Both the position numbers and the translations under genes were made by a program. A stretch of DNA of 64,000 nt, taken from positions 77,828,069-77,892,068 of the forward strand of contig NC_030811.1 in the NCBI RefSeq assembly GCF_001704415.2. Reading direction: 5' to 3'. The DNA comes from Capra hircus (taxonomy: Eukaryota; Chordata; Mammalia; Artiodactyla; Bovidae). Under the pieces are notes generated by a model that worked only from the letters and a program-made list of their open reading frames with translations, did no database searches and was not told the DNA's origin. Positions 33,294 through 44,740 of the stretch are shown here, one piece after another (position 1 is the stretch's first letter; the number at the start of each line of letters is the position of its first letter).

Positions 33294-33666
33294 GATATTG
33301 AATTATTTGAGATGGCCTGATCTAATTTCACAGATTGTTAAAAGTGTAGAACCTTTCCTGTCTGTGGTTAGTTGGAGATGAGAGAACAGAAGCAGGGTCA
33401 AGATGATGATACATTTCTGGCTTTGAAGATGGAGGAGGGGCACCATGAGCTAAGAAATGTGGGTAGTCTCTAGAATCTGAAAGAGGTGAGGAAACAATTT
33501 TTCCCATAGAGCCTCTAGACTCAAATGCAGCCCTGCTGACAACTTGATTTTAATCCAATGAAACCCATGTTAGACCTCTATCCCATAGAACTATAAAATA
33601 ATAAATTTGTATTTTTTAAGACATTATTTTTGTAGTGATATGTTATAGGGGCAATAAGAAACAGAT
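33294..33666 (+). mobile_element. MLT1-type LTR (ERVL-MaLR), right part
   Basis: It continues the LTR: 'gatggcctgatctaatttcaca', 'tctggctttgaagatggaggaggggcacc', 'ctagactcaaatgcagccctgctgac', 'gaactataaaataataaatttg' and the terminal 'ttataggggcaataagaaac'. These are the standard 3' phrases of MLT1. Confidence 0.85.
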
Positions 33667-34290
33667 TGTTAACAAAAAATAATAATGGAGACGAGATGGA
33701 AACATATGCAGCCTGCAAAGTCTAATACACTTATTATCTGAACTTTTACAACTTCTGCTTTGGTGATTAAAGTTTCTTAGCCTGGGCTCTTCAGACATAG
33801 AAACTTGACATGGATCTCTGCTTTGTATATTTTGCAGGCATCATTAAAAATAACACATGAAAAGTTAAAACCAGCCCAATGTGGTAGCATGTGACTACTA
33901 GATCCTTGTGGTGTATAGGAAAAATTTAATTAATTAATGGATAGACTGGAATTTATTTCAGAACAAAACAAGTACACTTGATGCCTTCAAAGTAGTGATT
34001 GCTCCACAGATTGTTGGGTAAGCATCATATGATGACAATAAAAGAACACTAAGTTAACAAATCTAAAAGGAAAATCACACTTCTTAATACAGTTGAAAAT
34101 AGACTGATAAATGCATTGTTTGGATGTGCTTAACAACAAACATGGTAAAGAAAATGTGTAACAGTTAAGCAACTTTAAGCATTTGTGATTTCCAGGAGAA
34201 TGACTGTACCTCCCTAGCTGGGAACTGAACACACATATAAGAAATCATCATAAAAACAGTAGAAGCTCTGATTCTTGGTAAGACACACAG
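33667..34290. other. Non-coding AT-rich sequence
   Basis: Nothing recognised. Confidence 0.5.
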
Positions 34291-34291
34291 G

Positions 34292-34523
34292 CATATCCAC
34301 TCTGTGCTGTGCTGTGCTCAATCATGTTCTACTTTTTGCACTGTAGCCTGCCAGACAACTCTGTCCGTGGAACTTTCCAGGCAAGAATACTGGAGTGGGT
34401 TGCCATTTTCTACTTTAAGGGATCTTCCCGATCCAGGGACCAAACCTGGGTCTCCCCTGTCTCCTGCTTTGGCAGGCAGATTCTTTACCACTGTGCCACC
34501 TGGGAAGCCCATATCCACTCTGT
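34292..34523 (-). mobile_element. Bov-tA SINE with 13-14-bp target-site duplication
   Basis: Antisense: BovA end 'gctgtgctcaatcatgttctac' at the left, 'ggcaagaatactggagtgggttgcc' in the middle, and head 'ttctttaccactgtgccacctgggaagcc' at the right. The direct repeat catatccactctgt is present at 34292-34305 and 34510-34523, one of the clearest target-site duplications in the window. Confidence 0.97.
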
Positions 34524-34627
34524 ATCTCACACCAAATGTAGCTATAAAACCTAGACAGACTGACTTTTTGTCACAGAAAAGAATACTAATACTTTTGTCA
34601 CAGAACTGTGAATACTAAACAGCAGCA

Positions 34628-35341
34628 GTCCCAGATGGTTTCATTGGTAAATTCTCTCAAACATTCAAAGAATAAATAACACCAATATACTCTATTTCTT
34701 CCAGAAAATAGAATATGAAAGAATATTCCCCATCACATTTTGTGAGGCCAGCATAACATTATAGAAAAGTCAGACATTGTTCAAGAAAGCCAAGTCCAAT
34801 ATCCCTCATTAACACTGATGCAAAAGTCCACAATATAATATCAAATAGAATCAGTGACACATAAAATAATACCACAAGCAGATGAGATTTGTTCTGAGAA
34901 TGCAAGGCTAGTTCAGTATTTGAAAATCAGTAAATATTAAGTCTAATATGTGATATAATTCATGAACCAAAAAGCACTTAATAAAATTATATATCATTCC
35001 AAGACTAAAACTTTCAGCAAACTAGGAATATTAGGTGACTTCTTAAACTTATAAAGACAATCTACACAATACTTACAGCTAATGTCCTACTGAATGATGA
35101 AAGATAGTAAGATCTGATACAAGGTCTTCTCTCACTACGTATATTCTCCAGCATACTGAAAGATTTAACTGATGTAATAACATAAGAAAATGAACTAAAA
35201 GACATAAAGGTAGAAAGGAAAAAACAAACTTTCCTATTTTCAAACAATATGATTGTCTTCATAAAAATATTAAGAGATCTACTAAAAAAATCTACAACAC
35301 AAAAAAAACAGTAAAATTATAGGATAAAAGACTATTTTAAA
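34628..35341 (+). mobile_element. L1 ORF2 remnant, left part
   Basis: Eroded L1 reverse-transcriptase region: 'gtcccagatggtttcattggtaaattctctcaaacattcaaag', 'ccaatatccctcattaacactgatgcaaaa', 'ttctgagaatgcaaggctagttcagtatttgaaaatcagtaaat'. It carries many stops and indels. An LTR-like element splits it at 35342, and it resumes at about 35831. This is an old L1M-class copy rather than ruminant L1-BT. Confidence 0.85.
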
Positions 35342-35830
35342 AGCACTCTTGTGATACTCATCCCTGGTGTTCATACTTTTGTGTAATCTCTTCTCACTGA
35401 ATGTGGGAAGTAACCATGAATTGCTTCTAACCAACAAAATATGCCAAAAGTGATGTGTTGTCATTCCTGTAGTTATAATGTTACATAAGATTCTCTTGCT
35501 AGAAGAGTGTCTCTAGAGCCTCTGTGTTCTTTGCTGCCTTTCAAGAATCAAGATGTTATATATCCTATAATAATACAAGGAAGTGAATTTTGCCCAAAAT
35601 CTAAATGATTTTTTAAGTCCTACAACCATGCATCCTATAACCATAAGGAGATGAATTTTGCCAAAAATCTGAAGGAGAATGGAAGCAGATTCTTCTCCAG
35701 TAAATCTTTGCAGAGGACCCAGCTAAGTCATTTCTAGACCCTTGACTTAGAGACACTGTGAAATAATGGATTTTTATAGTTTTAAGCCACTAAGTTTGTT
35801 GTAACTTGTTACCCAACATAAAAAACTAAC
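35342..35830 (+). mobile_element. Solo LTR, MLT1/ERVL-MaLR-like
   Basis: 'tccctggtgttcatacttttgtgtaatctcttctcactgaatgtggg', 'caaaatatgccaaaagtgatg' and the terminal 'ttttaagccactaagtttgttgtaacttgttaccc' fit the ends of ERVL-MaLR-type LTRs. It has no internal coding part. It contains a near-repeat: 'atcctataataatacaaggaagtgaattttgcccaaaatct' (35559) is echoed at 35631. Confidence 0.65.
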
Positions 35831-36333
35831 TCAAAGGTTAACACAAAACTCATATTCCTAGATTCTAGCAATAAACAATTGGAAATAATGTTTTTAACAC
35901 TTCTAAACTTTAACAATTCTAAAAAAATAAGATGTTCAGGCATAAACTGAATAAGACATGTACCAGGATTTGTTGCTGAAACCACTAAAAGCTAATGAAA
36001 GAAATCAAATAAAACTCAAATAAGTAGAGAGACATATTCAAAGAGCAACGTAGTGAATACTAAGTCTTTCCAAATTTATCAATAGATGTACTGTAATTCC
36101 AATTAAAATCCCTGCAGGGATTTTTGTAGCCACAGACAAGTTGATTCTAAAATTTATATGACAAAGTAAAGGAATTATAGTGAAAGTAAATTTGCAAAGG
36201 CAGAATAAACTTGTAAGTATCATACTACTTGATTTTAAGACATAGCAAATAGACATTTCTCCAAAGAATAGAAATGTATCTCTATACAGATGGCCAAAAA
36301 GCATATGAAAAAATGCTTAATACTAATTATTAG
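35831..36333 (+). mobile_element. L1 ORF2 remnant, middle part
   Basis: L1 ORF2 sequence after the LTR: 'ccaaatttatcaatagatgtactgtaattccaattaaaatccctgcagggatttttgt', then 'gacaagttgattctaaaatttatatgacaaagtaaagg' and 'catttctccaaagaatag..acagatggccaaaaagcatatg'. About 1 kb of ORF2 between the last two blocks is missing. Confidence 0.85.
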
Positions 36334-36539
36334 AGTGAAAGTGAAGTTGCTCAGTTGTGGCTGACTCTTTGCGACCCCATGGACTGCAGCCTACCAGGTT
36401 CCTCCATCCATGGGATTTTCCAGGCAAGAATACTGGAGTGGGTTGCCGCTGCCTTCTCCAGGAGATCTTCTCGACCCAGGGACTGAACCCGGGTATCCTG
36501 CACTATAGGCAGACGCTTTACCGTCCGAGCCACCAGAGA
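36334..36539 (-). mobile_element. Bov-tA SINE
   Basis: Antisense Bov-tA: 'gtgaagttgctcagttgtggctgactctttgcgacccc' to the tRNA-like head 'gacgctttaccgtccgagccaccagag'. The B-box complement 'gactgaaccc' lies near 36481. It is inserted in the L1 remnant. Confidence 0.95.
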
Positions 36540-36760
36540 GATGCAATCAAAACTACAATGAGATTAGATCAGTGGTTGTTGAGGATCATGGAAGGTGATA
36601 GTTATGATCACAAGAGACAGCACAAGAGATTTTGAGGGGTGAGCCCTGTATCATGTGGTTATATGAACCTATATATGTGATAAAAGTTAAAGTGTACACT
36701 ATAAAAATCCATTTTTACACATTAATTTTAAAAAGTAAAATTTAAAGATAATGTATAAAA
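36540..36760 (+). mobile_element. L1 remnant, right part with 3' UTR
   Basis: 'atgcaatcaaaactacaatgagatta' is the last ORF2 phrase. 'gatcagtggttgttgaggatcatgg' and 'gtgataaaagttaaagtgtacac' resemble the L1M 3' UTR. Confidence 0.7.
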
Positions 36761-38039
36761 CATAGGCTAGCACACAAAATGGAAAACCATACAGAAAAGA
36801 GAGAAGGGTGAGTCATTTGTTGCCCTGATAAACCATCAAATGAGCCACCAGGAAGCCTGATAAACCTTACCACAAAGCTGTATTACTTATGTTCTCTTCA
36901 GAATCCTGTAATCTCTTCTCCATCTTAACTTTGGTTTCAGAAATGCCATTAAACTCTATATATAACAATTTTTACCTCTGACAGTAATTATGACTATATT
37001 TTCATATTCCCATCCTGGGGGAAAATTATAGGGTCGTTAAAGCTCACATAATATGAAGACTAGATGAATTCCTAGAATTACTGTCAATTAAGAATGATAG
37101 CGACTTGAATATATAATGTGTTTTATGTCATATCTATTTCTTTGTTTATTCATTTATTTATTTAGGTATATAAATTCTGATGCCTTGACATATATGAACT
37201 ATGTGCTTCTTATATAAAATATTATATATTTAGCTTGTAAGTACTTTAAAAAAATCCAAAAATTATATTTTCTTCTTGAAATTCAACTTGATTTAGAAGA
37301 TAGAATCCACACTGATATTTACCATTTGCTAACTAGGTAACTTAGGATAAATTCTTTAAGTTTTAGTTTCTTTCGTTCTTTGTTTTTTTAATCAGTAGAA
37401 TTAAATATAATGATGGCTAACTTGTCTATGTCAGAAAGTACATTTAAAGTGAAAATAAATAAAATTGCCTAAATTACTCTAAAATCTGTAAAATCATTAC
37501 TGTGTTTTTTTGATACAAAGTGAGACAGAGTTTGGTATGTATGTGTGTGTGTGTGTAAACTTAAATTTAAATCCCTTGAATACTGCACAGTAATCTTCCC
37601 CCTCCTGGAATATTCCTTTTAAGTTTCTATCATTTTTAACATAATATGGTTAGTTGTTTTCTCATAAATTGAAGACTTCAAAAAGCAGTATTTCCTGTCA
37701 TCAGATACTCAGTCTCCTCCACTTCCAAAATATCTATGGCTAAATGGCTTAGAAGGGAGCCTATTAGCAATGATTTGGATGTTCACTATTTTTGAACTAA
37801 AGGAGCTATTCAACTATATATATATACCATGCCATGGGCATTTTAATGCACATCTAAAGCTAGATGGGGCTACTTAAAATTCAATAATCATTTGATGTGA
37901 AGGATATTTTAAATCTTTTTATTTTTCTCTTAGGAATGTGTATCTAATGATATGACAAACAAAATAGGTTTGCCAAGTGACTTCACAAAGTGGAAACTCA
38001 GAGCTGAGAGGTAAACACTAGAATTAAGTGATTGCTTCC
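36761..38039. other. Non-coding AT-rich sequence
   Basis: Contains a short TG run (37540-37556) and ATTT-rich patches (37143-37165). No element is identified. Confidence 0.5.
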
Positions 38040-38059
38040 TTTTTTTTTTTTTTTTTTTT
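38040..38059 (+). repeat. Poly(T) tract
   Basis: About 20 T residues. It could be the A-tail of an antisense retroposon whose body is no longer recognisable. Confidence 0.85.
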
Positions 38060-38084
38060 GTATTACTGTATCACTGTAATCACA

Positions 38085-38134
38085 GGGGCTTCCCTGGTGG
38101 CTCAGAGGTTAAAGTGTCTGCCTGCAGTGCAGGA
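38085..38134 (+). mobile_element. Bov-tA head-only fragment
   Basis: It has only the tRNA-like head ('ggggcttccctggtggctcagagg', 'ctgcctgcagtgcagga'); the B box and the whole BovA body are missing. Loss of the 3' part is unusual for a retroposon. Confidence 0.85.
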
Positions 38135-38310
38135 AATAAGCAATGTGCTAAATCTTGTGTCATCTTGGTATTTACACATATGTGCATTGTTTTAAGTTTT
38201 CTGAACTGTCAGTGATGTTGGCAGGGAAATAGGGAAGAAATAGCGGCCAGCTCCTTGTGAAGATTTGTCTCTAGAAATGTATTTGTAAGTCTTGTCTTTT
38301 CCAGTGCTCT

Positions 38311-38898
38311 AGGCTCCAAAATCACTGCAGATGGTGACTGTAGCCATTTAAAAGACGCTTACTCCTTGGAAGAAAAGTTATGACCAACCTAGATAGCATA
38401 TTCAAAAGCAGGGACATTACTTTGCCAACAAAGGTCCGTCTAGTCAAGGCTATGGTTCTTCCTGTGGTCATGTATGGATGTGAGAGTTGGACTGTGAAGA
38501 AAGCTGAGCGCCGAAGAATTGATGCTTTTGAACTGTGGTGTTGGAGAAGACTCTTGAGAGTTCCTTGGACTGCAAGGAGATCCAACCAGTCCATTCTGAA
38601 GGAGATCAGCCCTGGGATTTCCTTGGAGAGAATGATGCTAAAGCTGAAACTCCAGTACTTTGGCCACCTCATGCGGAGAATTGACTCATTGGAAAAGACT
38701 CTGCTGCTGGGAGGGATTGGGGGCAGTAGGAGAAAGGGACGACAGAGGATGAGATGGCTGGATAGCATCACTGACTCGATGGATGTGAATCTGAGTGAAC
38801 TCCGGGAGTTGGTGATGGACAGAGAGGCGTGGCGTGCTGCGATTCATGGGGTCGCAAAGAGTTGGACATGACTGAGAGACTGAACTGAACTGAACCGA
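38311..38898 (+). mobile_element. BovB LINE, 5'-truncated
   Basis: It starts 'ggctccaaaatcactgcagatggtgac' and ends with the 'ctgaactgaactgaaccgaa' tail. It contains a 163-codon open frame (38380-38871) covering the C-terminal ORF2 region ('VMYGCESWTVKKAERRRIDAF', 'VPWTARRSNQSILKEI'). It is close to consensus and hence fairly young. Confidence 0.95.
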
Positions 38899-39060
38899 AG
38901 TACCTTACACATAGTAAAGAACACAGGCTTCTACTTGAAATTTTATTTATCTTTTTAAGGGACTGATTTCTGTTAACAGAAATCCACTAAGGAAAGACTT
39001 CTTATATGTGAATGTCTGTCTCATTCTTGGCCTTTTATATTCTGTTTTCATTTAAAGTTC

Positions 39061-39496
39061 AGTTTTTCCAGTAGTCATGTATGGATGTGAGAGCTCGACT
39101 ATAAAGAAAGCTGAGCACCAAAGAATTGATGCTTTTGAACTGTGGTGTTGGAGAAGACTTTTGAGAGTCCCTTGGACTGCAAGGAGATCCAACCAGTCTA
39201 TCCTAAAGGAGATCAGTCCTGGGTGTTCATTGGAAGGATTGATGTGGAAGCTGAAACTCCAGTACTTTGGCCATCTGATGTGAAGAGCTGACTCATTTGA
39301 AAAGACCCTGATGCTGGGAAAGATTGAGGGCAGGAGGAGAAGGGGACAACAGAGGATGAGATGCTTGTATGGCATCACTGACACAATGGAGATGAGTTTG
39401 GGTAAACTTTGGGAGTTGGTAATGGACAGGGAGGCCTGGAATGCTGCGTTTCACGGGGTCACAAAGAGTCAGACACAACTGAGTGACTGAACTGAG
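39061..39496 (+). mobile_element. BovB LINE, 5'-truncated, older copy
   Basis: It starts 'gtttttccagtagtcatgtatggatgtg' and ends 'gagtgactgaactgagg'. It differs from the copy at 38311 at many positions, including 'tataaagaaagctgagcaccaaag' where that copy has 'tgtgaagaaagctgagcgccgaag'. It is therefore an independent insertion. Confidence 0.93.
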
Positions 39497-41057
39497 GGGC
39501 TGCTAACTTTAAATGCTCTTATTTCTATGTGTGAACTGCTGAACAGGCCATTTAAAGGGAATGGCTAAGACCTGGTCAAAATAAATGTTATGCATACTAT
39601 TCACGTGAATAGAGTTAAAACAGTTGGTGAATTTAATAAAGTAACCTAACATCACTTATTTTCCCAATCTCAACTTCATTTTCCCCTTATTATATAAATT
39701 ATTCTTGTAGTAAAGAGAGGAAGAGAAAATACTCTGATATGTATGTGTATGTGTACGTGAATCCTCATATTGCCTGCTTAGTTGATAGAGAATTTGGAGT
39801 TGCCCTTGTTAGATAAAATAGAATAGCTTCATCCTTGCTAATTGCTAATGTATGACTTTGAATTCTTTGCTCATCTTTCTTTAAATCGTACTCTTTTGTG
39901 GTTATTATTCCCATTTGTATCTTCATGGGAGATCTGTTAATGAAAAACCTCAGGCTGAGAAACTATATTTTATTACATGTGAAGCAATGTACTATCAGGC
40001 ATTTACTTTCAAAACATTAAAATTTGTTGTCTTTATTTAAATCTATAGGTGAATATAGTCAGATAGATAAGGCATTGATGGTAAAATGTTTATAACTATT
40101 CAAACTAGAGTTGTAAATCATTCTATTTCTTCAGTTTTACCATAAATCTGAAGTATTCATAATATAAATTTAGAGAAAAATCATCTTTAGATCAAGCCAG
40201 GCTGCCAAAGACATGTGTATTGAGATCATATAGCTTTGAACTTCAGAACTGATTTTATATTTCACAAACTATTGGCTGCCTTTATTGTAGGGATATATAA
40301 AATGATTTCCTACATCAGCTAGTGTTTCCTTCAGGGGGACCCACGGGAGAAATTTCTCATAGGTTGGAGAATCAGAAAACATCTCTTGTTTTTATCTTTT
40401 GGAGATTGTGACTCTTGTAACAGAATTTGTCTTTTTCATTGTTTTTGTGGTTAAGAACTTCAGAGTCAAATTTACAACCTACTTCCAGTACTTGGCAATG
40501 TCTTAAGGGTATGAAATTTATATCTTAACTGTTTTTTAAAGATTTATCTAGAACTATGTCCCATATCCCAGTTCTCTTATATACTCATTTTAAACAAAGT
40601 AAATTGTGCATTTTGTTATATTATATGTAATAAATCAATTTTTGAAAATGAGAGCTAAACATAATTTTTTAAAGATTTTTGTGTTTGTGTGTGAGAGAGA
40701 TACACACACAGAGACAGTATATGTGTGTATAAATTGGTTTGAGTCATACACAACATTTCTCTACTTTCTTTTCATACCTGAATCATCTAGAACTTATACA
40801 TCTATTGTGAAGATATCAAGAACATCCTGTACTATCTAGCTCCTGTTCCTCATTAACCAATACATGAAAGATCTTTATCATCTAAATGGACATCTATTAT
40901 GCACAGAAAATTTCATTAAGCTTTCTAGTAATAAGAATTGTCATATAGACATGTAAGCCATAAATGTCACAGATTACATACTTTCAGATTTTAGAGTAAA
41001 AACAGGAGCTTTATAATAAAATGGTTAACAACTGGAGAAGGATTATAAAGTAACATA
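39497..41057. other. Non-coding AT-rich sequence
   Basis: Short GT/CA-rich patches occur at 40680-40735. No element or gene is recognised. Confidence 0.5.
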
Positions 41058-41464
41058 TCAAAAACAACAGAATGATCTCTGTTCATTTCCAAGGAAAACC
41101 ATTCAATATCACGGTAATCCAAGTCTATGCCCTGACCAGTAACACTGAAGAAGCTGAAGTTGAATGGTTCTATGAAGACCTACAAGACCTTTTAGAACTA
41201 ACACCCCCAAAAGATGTCCTTTTCATTATAGGGACCAGAATGCAAAAGTAGGAAGTCAAGAAACACCTGGAGTAACAGGCAAATTTGGCCTTGGAGTACA
41301 GAATGAAGCAGGGCAAAGGCTCATAGAGTTTTGCCAAGAGAACACACTGGTCATAGCAAACACCCTCTTCCAAGAACACGATGTCTACACATGGACATCA
41401 CCAGATGGTCAACACTGAAATCAGACTGATTATATTCTTTGCAGCCAAAGATGGAGAAGTTCTA
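41058..41464 (+). mobile_element. BovB endonuclease-region fragment lacking both ends
   Basis: 'caaaaacaacagaatgatctctgttcatttccaagg' to 'ttctttgcagccaaagatggagaagttcta' is the BovB endonuclease-coding segment. No 3' end or tail is present. A frame-breaking deletion is seen at the usual 'ggggactggaatgc' (here 'gggaccagaatgc', 41232). It abuts an MLT1 LTR end directly. Confidence 0.93.
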
Positions 41465-41872
41465 CATTAGTCTGTTGGGAGGGCCGCCATAACAAAATGC
41501 CACAGACTAGGTGGCTTAAACAGTAGAAATTTTTTTCCTCACAGTTAATGGAGGTTTAGCGTTCAGATCAAGGTGTCTGCAGGTTGGGTCTCTTTTGAGG
41601 CATATAGGGGAAGCATCTGTCCATGCCTCTCTCTTTGGCTTGTAGACGTCTGCTGCTCTCTGCTGCTGTGTCCCTACCTGTGATGTCTCTCTACGCATCC
41701 TGACACCAGTCAGGACACCAGTTTGGATTAGGGTCTACCCCTATAGCCTCCTTTGAACTTAATCACCTAGTTAATGGGACCATCTCCAAATACAGGCACT
41801 TTCTGAGGTGGTGGGGGTTAGGCCTTCAACGTATGAATTTTGGAGGGACACAATGCAGCCCGGAACAGATGT
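41465..41872 (-). mobile_element. MLT1-type LTR (ERVL-MaLR)
   Basis: A near-complete antisense LTR: 'ttagtctgttgggagggccgccataacaaaatgccacagac' at the left, 'ccatctccaaatacaggcac' in the middle, and 'caacgtatgaattttggagggacacaatgcagcccggaac' at the right. This matches MLT1C/D-like consensus from end to end. Confidence 0.9.
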
Positions 41873-42044
41873 CCATAATATGAGGAAGTGGTGACACTGG
41901 GGTGAGAGAATTATGTAATTCAAGTTCAGTTGGAAGCAAAGTCATCTCAAGATGGCATTGTACACTTATATATACCATGATATAAGTGTATATAATATTA
42001 AGAGTGGTTATTACTAACATTAAATTTAGTATTATCTAAATATT

Positions 42045-42205
42045 AGGGAATTCCCTGGCAGTTCAATGGTGAGGATTCCTCACTTTCACTGCTGAGGGCC
42101 CAGATTCAACCCTTGGTCAGGGAACTAAGATCACACAATCTGTGGGATGTAGTCAAAAGAAAAATTCGCTTAATTTTTTTAAAAAATTAAAAAATATATT
42201 AAAAG
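42045..42205 (+). mobile_element. CHR-2-type tRNA-derived SINE
   Basis: Head 'agggaattccctggcagttcaatgg', B-box-like 'gattcaaccc', 'ggtcagggaactaagatcaca', then an A/T-rich tail. Confidence 0.85.
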
Positions 42206-42754
42206 CATGAATGAAATAGTAGACAAAGCAGGCATAATCCCAAGGTAAGTTAATAATTACTAATTATTAATACTTATTCCTTTGACTAGTTAATTAAAAT
42301 AATAAACTTATTTTAAATAATATTAAAATATGAGATTAAGGTGTGAATACTAGTCAATATATTCCAGTCTTTGGGGAACAGGAAATTGTACAAGATTTTT
42401 GTGGTTCCTATTTAAGAGAATAGTAGTTATTTTACTAAGGTAAAATAATAATAGTAGTTCCTATACTAAAATAATAGTATAGTGACTTTATGGTATAGTA
42501 CCATAATATACCTATTATGGTATAAAATAATAGTATAGTGACCTATTTCATGATTATTTTTATAAAATAAATTAATATAATTTGTTAAATATTGTATTGA
42601 GATACTACATGCATTTTCTTTATTCCCTATAGAATAAAGTTTTTTCAATTTTCTTTCTCAAATGTGAATACAGTACTAATTGGAAAAAAGGAAGATTGAA
42701 TGCTATAAATAAAGATAGTAGAATAGCACTTGATTAGGAATAAGAAAGAATTAG
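42206..42754. other. AT-rich sequence with local repeats
   Basis: A 'aataatagtat(agtga)' motif recurs several times between 42420 and 42545, a local imperfect tandem structure. Nothing else is recognised. Confidence 0.5.
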
Positions 42755-42871
42755 TTTTTTTTGTTCAGGCCATAAGGCTTGTGGAATCTTCATTCCCTGA
42801 CCCGAGATTTAACCTGTGCCTCCTGCAATAGAAGCAAAGATTCCTAACCACTATACCACCAGGGAATTCCC
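42755..42871 (-). mobile_element. CHR-2-type tRNA-derived SINE
   Basis: The antisense head 'attcctaaccactataccaccagggaattccc' is at the right end. 'attccctgacccgagatttaacc' holds the reverse B-box region. Confidence 0.85.
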
Positions 42872-42999
42872 AGGAAAGAAATTTTTCCTGTGAGATATAT
42901 TCTCCATTTGTAAGGTCTTGGTCAAGCTACATAACCACTCTCTGAATCTCTTTCCTTAATTATAAAATTAGGAGAATACCATGTGATGTGTTTATGAGT

Positions 43000-43250
43000 A
43001 GTTTCCATTCAATCATTCAACATATAGTCATATACGCCTGCTACGTACCACTGTTTTAGGCAACGAACATAGGGCACGAAGAGAAACAATCATAGTTTCC
43101 ATGGAGTACATTATGGTGGGAGAAACAGACAATAATGACAATAATAAAAGAAACATGCACTTCCATGTAATTGTAACAACTTAATAAGGATGATAAAGAA
43201 AAATAAAGCATAGTAAGGGAACTGAGAATGAGGTGCTATCCAAGAAACAG
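43000..43250 (-). mobile_element. Ancient LINE 3' fragment
   Basis: 'ttcaatcattcaacatatagtcatatacgcctgctacgtaccactgttttaggcaac' and 'catggagtacattatggtgggagaaacagacaataatgac' correspond to the reverse complement of a mammal-wide LINE 3' region (L1M/L2 type). Confidence 0.65.
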
Positions 43251-44715
43251 AGCAAAGGAAAACATATGTGTTAAATGCACAACGGAACAACAAACTGCAG
43301 AAACAAGCATATTGTATTTACTACCCATTTTAGTCCAATTTAAAATACCTGCCAAAATTTAATATTTTTAAAATAAATATTTGAAACTTTCATATAAAAA
43401 TAGTATATGTTTTTAATTAAATGTATAGAACTACTTATAATACAATAGTCTTTTTTTTTACTATCTATAATTAATATCAGCTTTTCTGTCTATTTGGGAA
43501 TTTGACATGCTATTCAATTCAATTAGAATAAAGATGTACTAGTCTACTTTTTAATGTTTAAACATTTTCATATGTTAATCTGACAATGATAGATTCTGAT
43601 TAGACTTTTTTCTAAAGAAAAAAGAAGGCAAGGGAAATTCTGTAGTTCATGATATTACTGTATTTAAATTTGGAGTAAAGAATAGTTCAAATGAAGAAGA
43701 AAATAAAATCACAGTTTGACAACTACAATACATACATTAAATTGGCCATATCTATTGATATTCATTTTTTACACTTTAGGAGCATTTGCAATGGGTAAGA
43801 TTTTTTTTTTTAAAGAACTGACCATTTATTGAAAAGTTGCTTTTGTATTTGATTCTATCATGACTGCATAACAAAGATTTAAAAATATTAATTTCCGTGG
43901 TTTTGGTTCAGTGGAAACAGACTAAGTTTTTTCAGGTTATAACAAGTTTAAGGTTCCATTAATGATAGTTAAAAAATAGTCTCAGTAAAATAAAAAGATG
44001 AAGAAAGAACATATTTTTACCACTTTCGTAATGTTATTCAAAGGTTTCTAAATGTCTAGAGCAATAAGATAGTAGTATTTTCTATTGGTATATTTTAATT
44101 TTTTATTTTTGAAGTGGGAGACATTTGATTATACTATGAAAAGAATAATAATTTAGCTCACCTTTGGTTCTTTCAAGGACTGTATAGGACAGCAATTTTA
44201 TTATTAAATCATGTATTTTCAAATTGTTTTTTGTTGTTGCTCTTCTAAAACTGGATTTTGTTTGTTTGTGTGGGTGGTATTTTCTTTTTCCTGCTTGCCC
44301 TGTTTTTTATCATCTATCTTCCACAGCTTTGTTTAACAGTTTTAACAGACATTTTCCAAAGTTTCACAGACATATGCTCAACATATATAATTAACTTCTT
44401 TCCAGTAGGAAAATACAATGACAATATAAGGGTAGGTATACAACTAACAAGTTGTTCCCCTCCTACTGCCTGTTTTTTTAACAAGAAAATATGCCTGAAG
44501 TGTTCAGTGAACAAGAACAAAAGCAATTAAAATCTGAGATCTTATGTTGAGGAATGCAAATGCTAAGTTTTCCTTTAACTCTGTGAGTCAAGTAAGTTAT
44601 GAGTTTACTGTGCAAGCACCTAGAAAATTAGAAGTGCTTTGATATTATCTGAACTATTTTCCAAATAGAGTTACTTTCAACTTCTATAAAGTTTGGGTAT
44701 TACTCAAGTCAATAT
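43251..44715. other. Non-coding AT-rich sequence
   Basis: Nothing recognised; the frame at 44258-44530 is hydrophobic and T-rich without a family match. Confidence 0.5.
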
Positions 44716-44716
44716 A

Positions 44717-44740
44717 AATTATTATTTATTTATTTATTTA
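44717..44740 (+). repeat. Short (TTTA)n repeat
   Basis: About five TTTA units. Confidence 0.85.
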
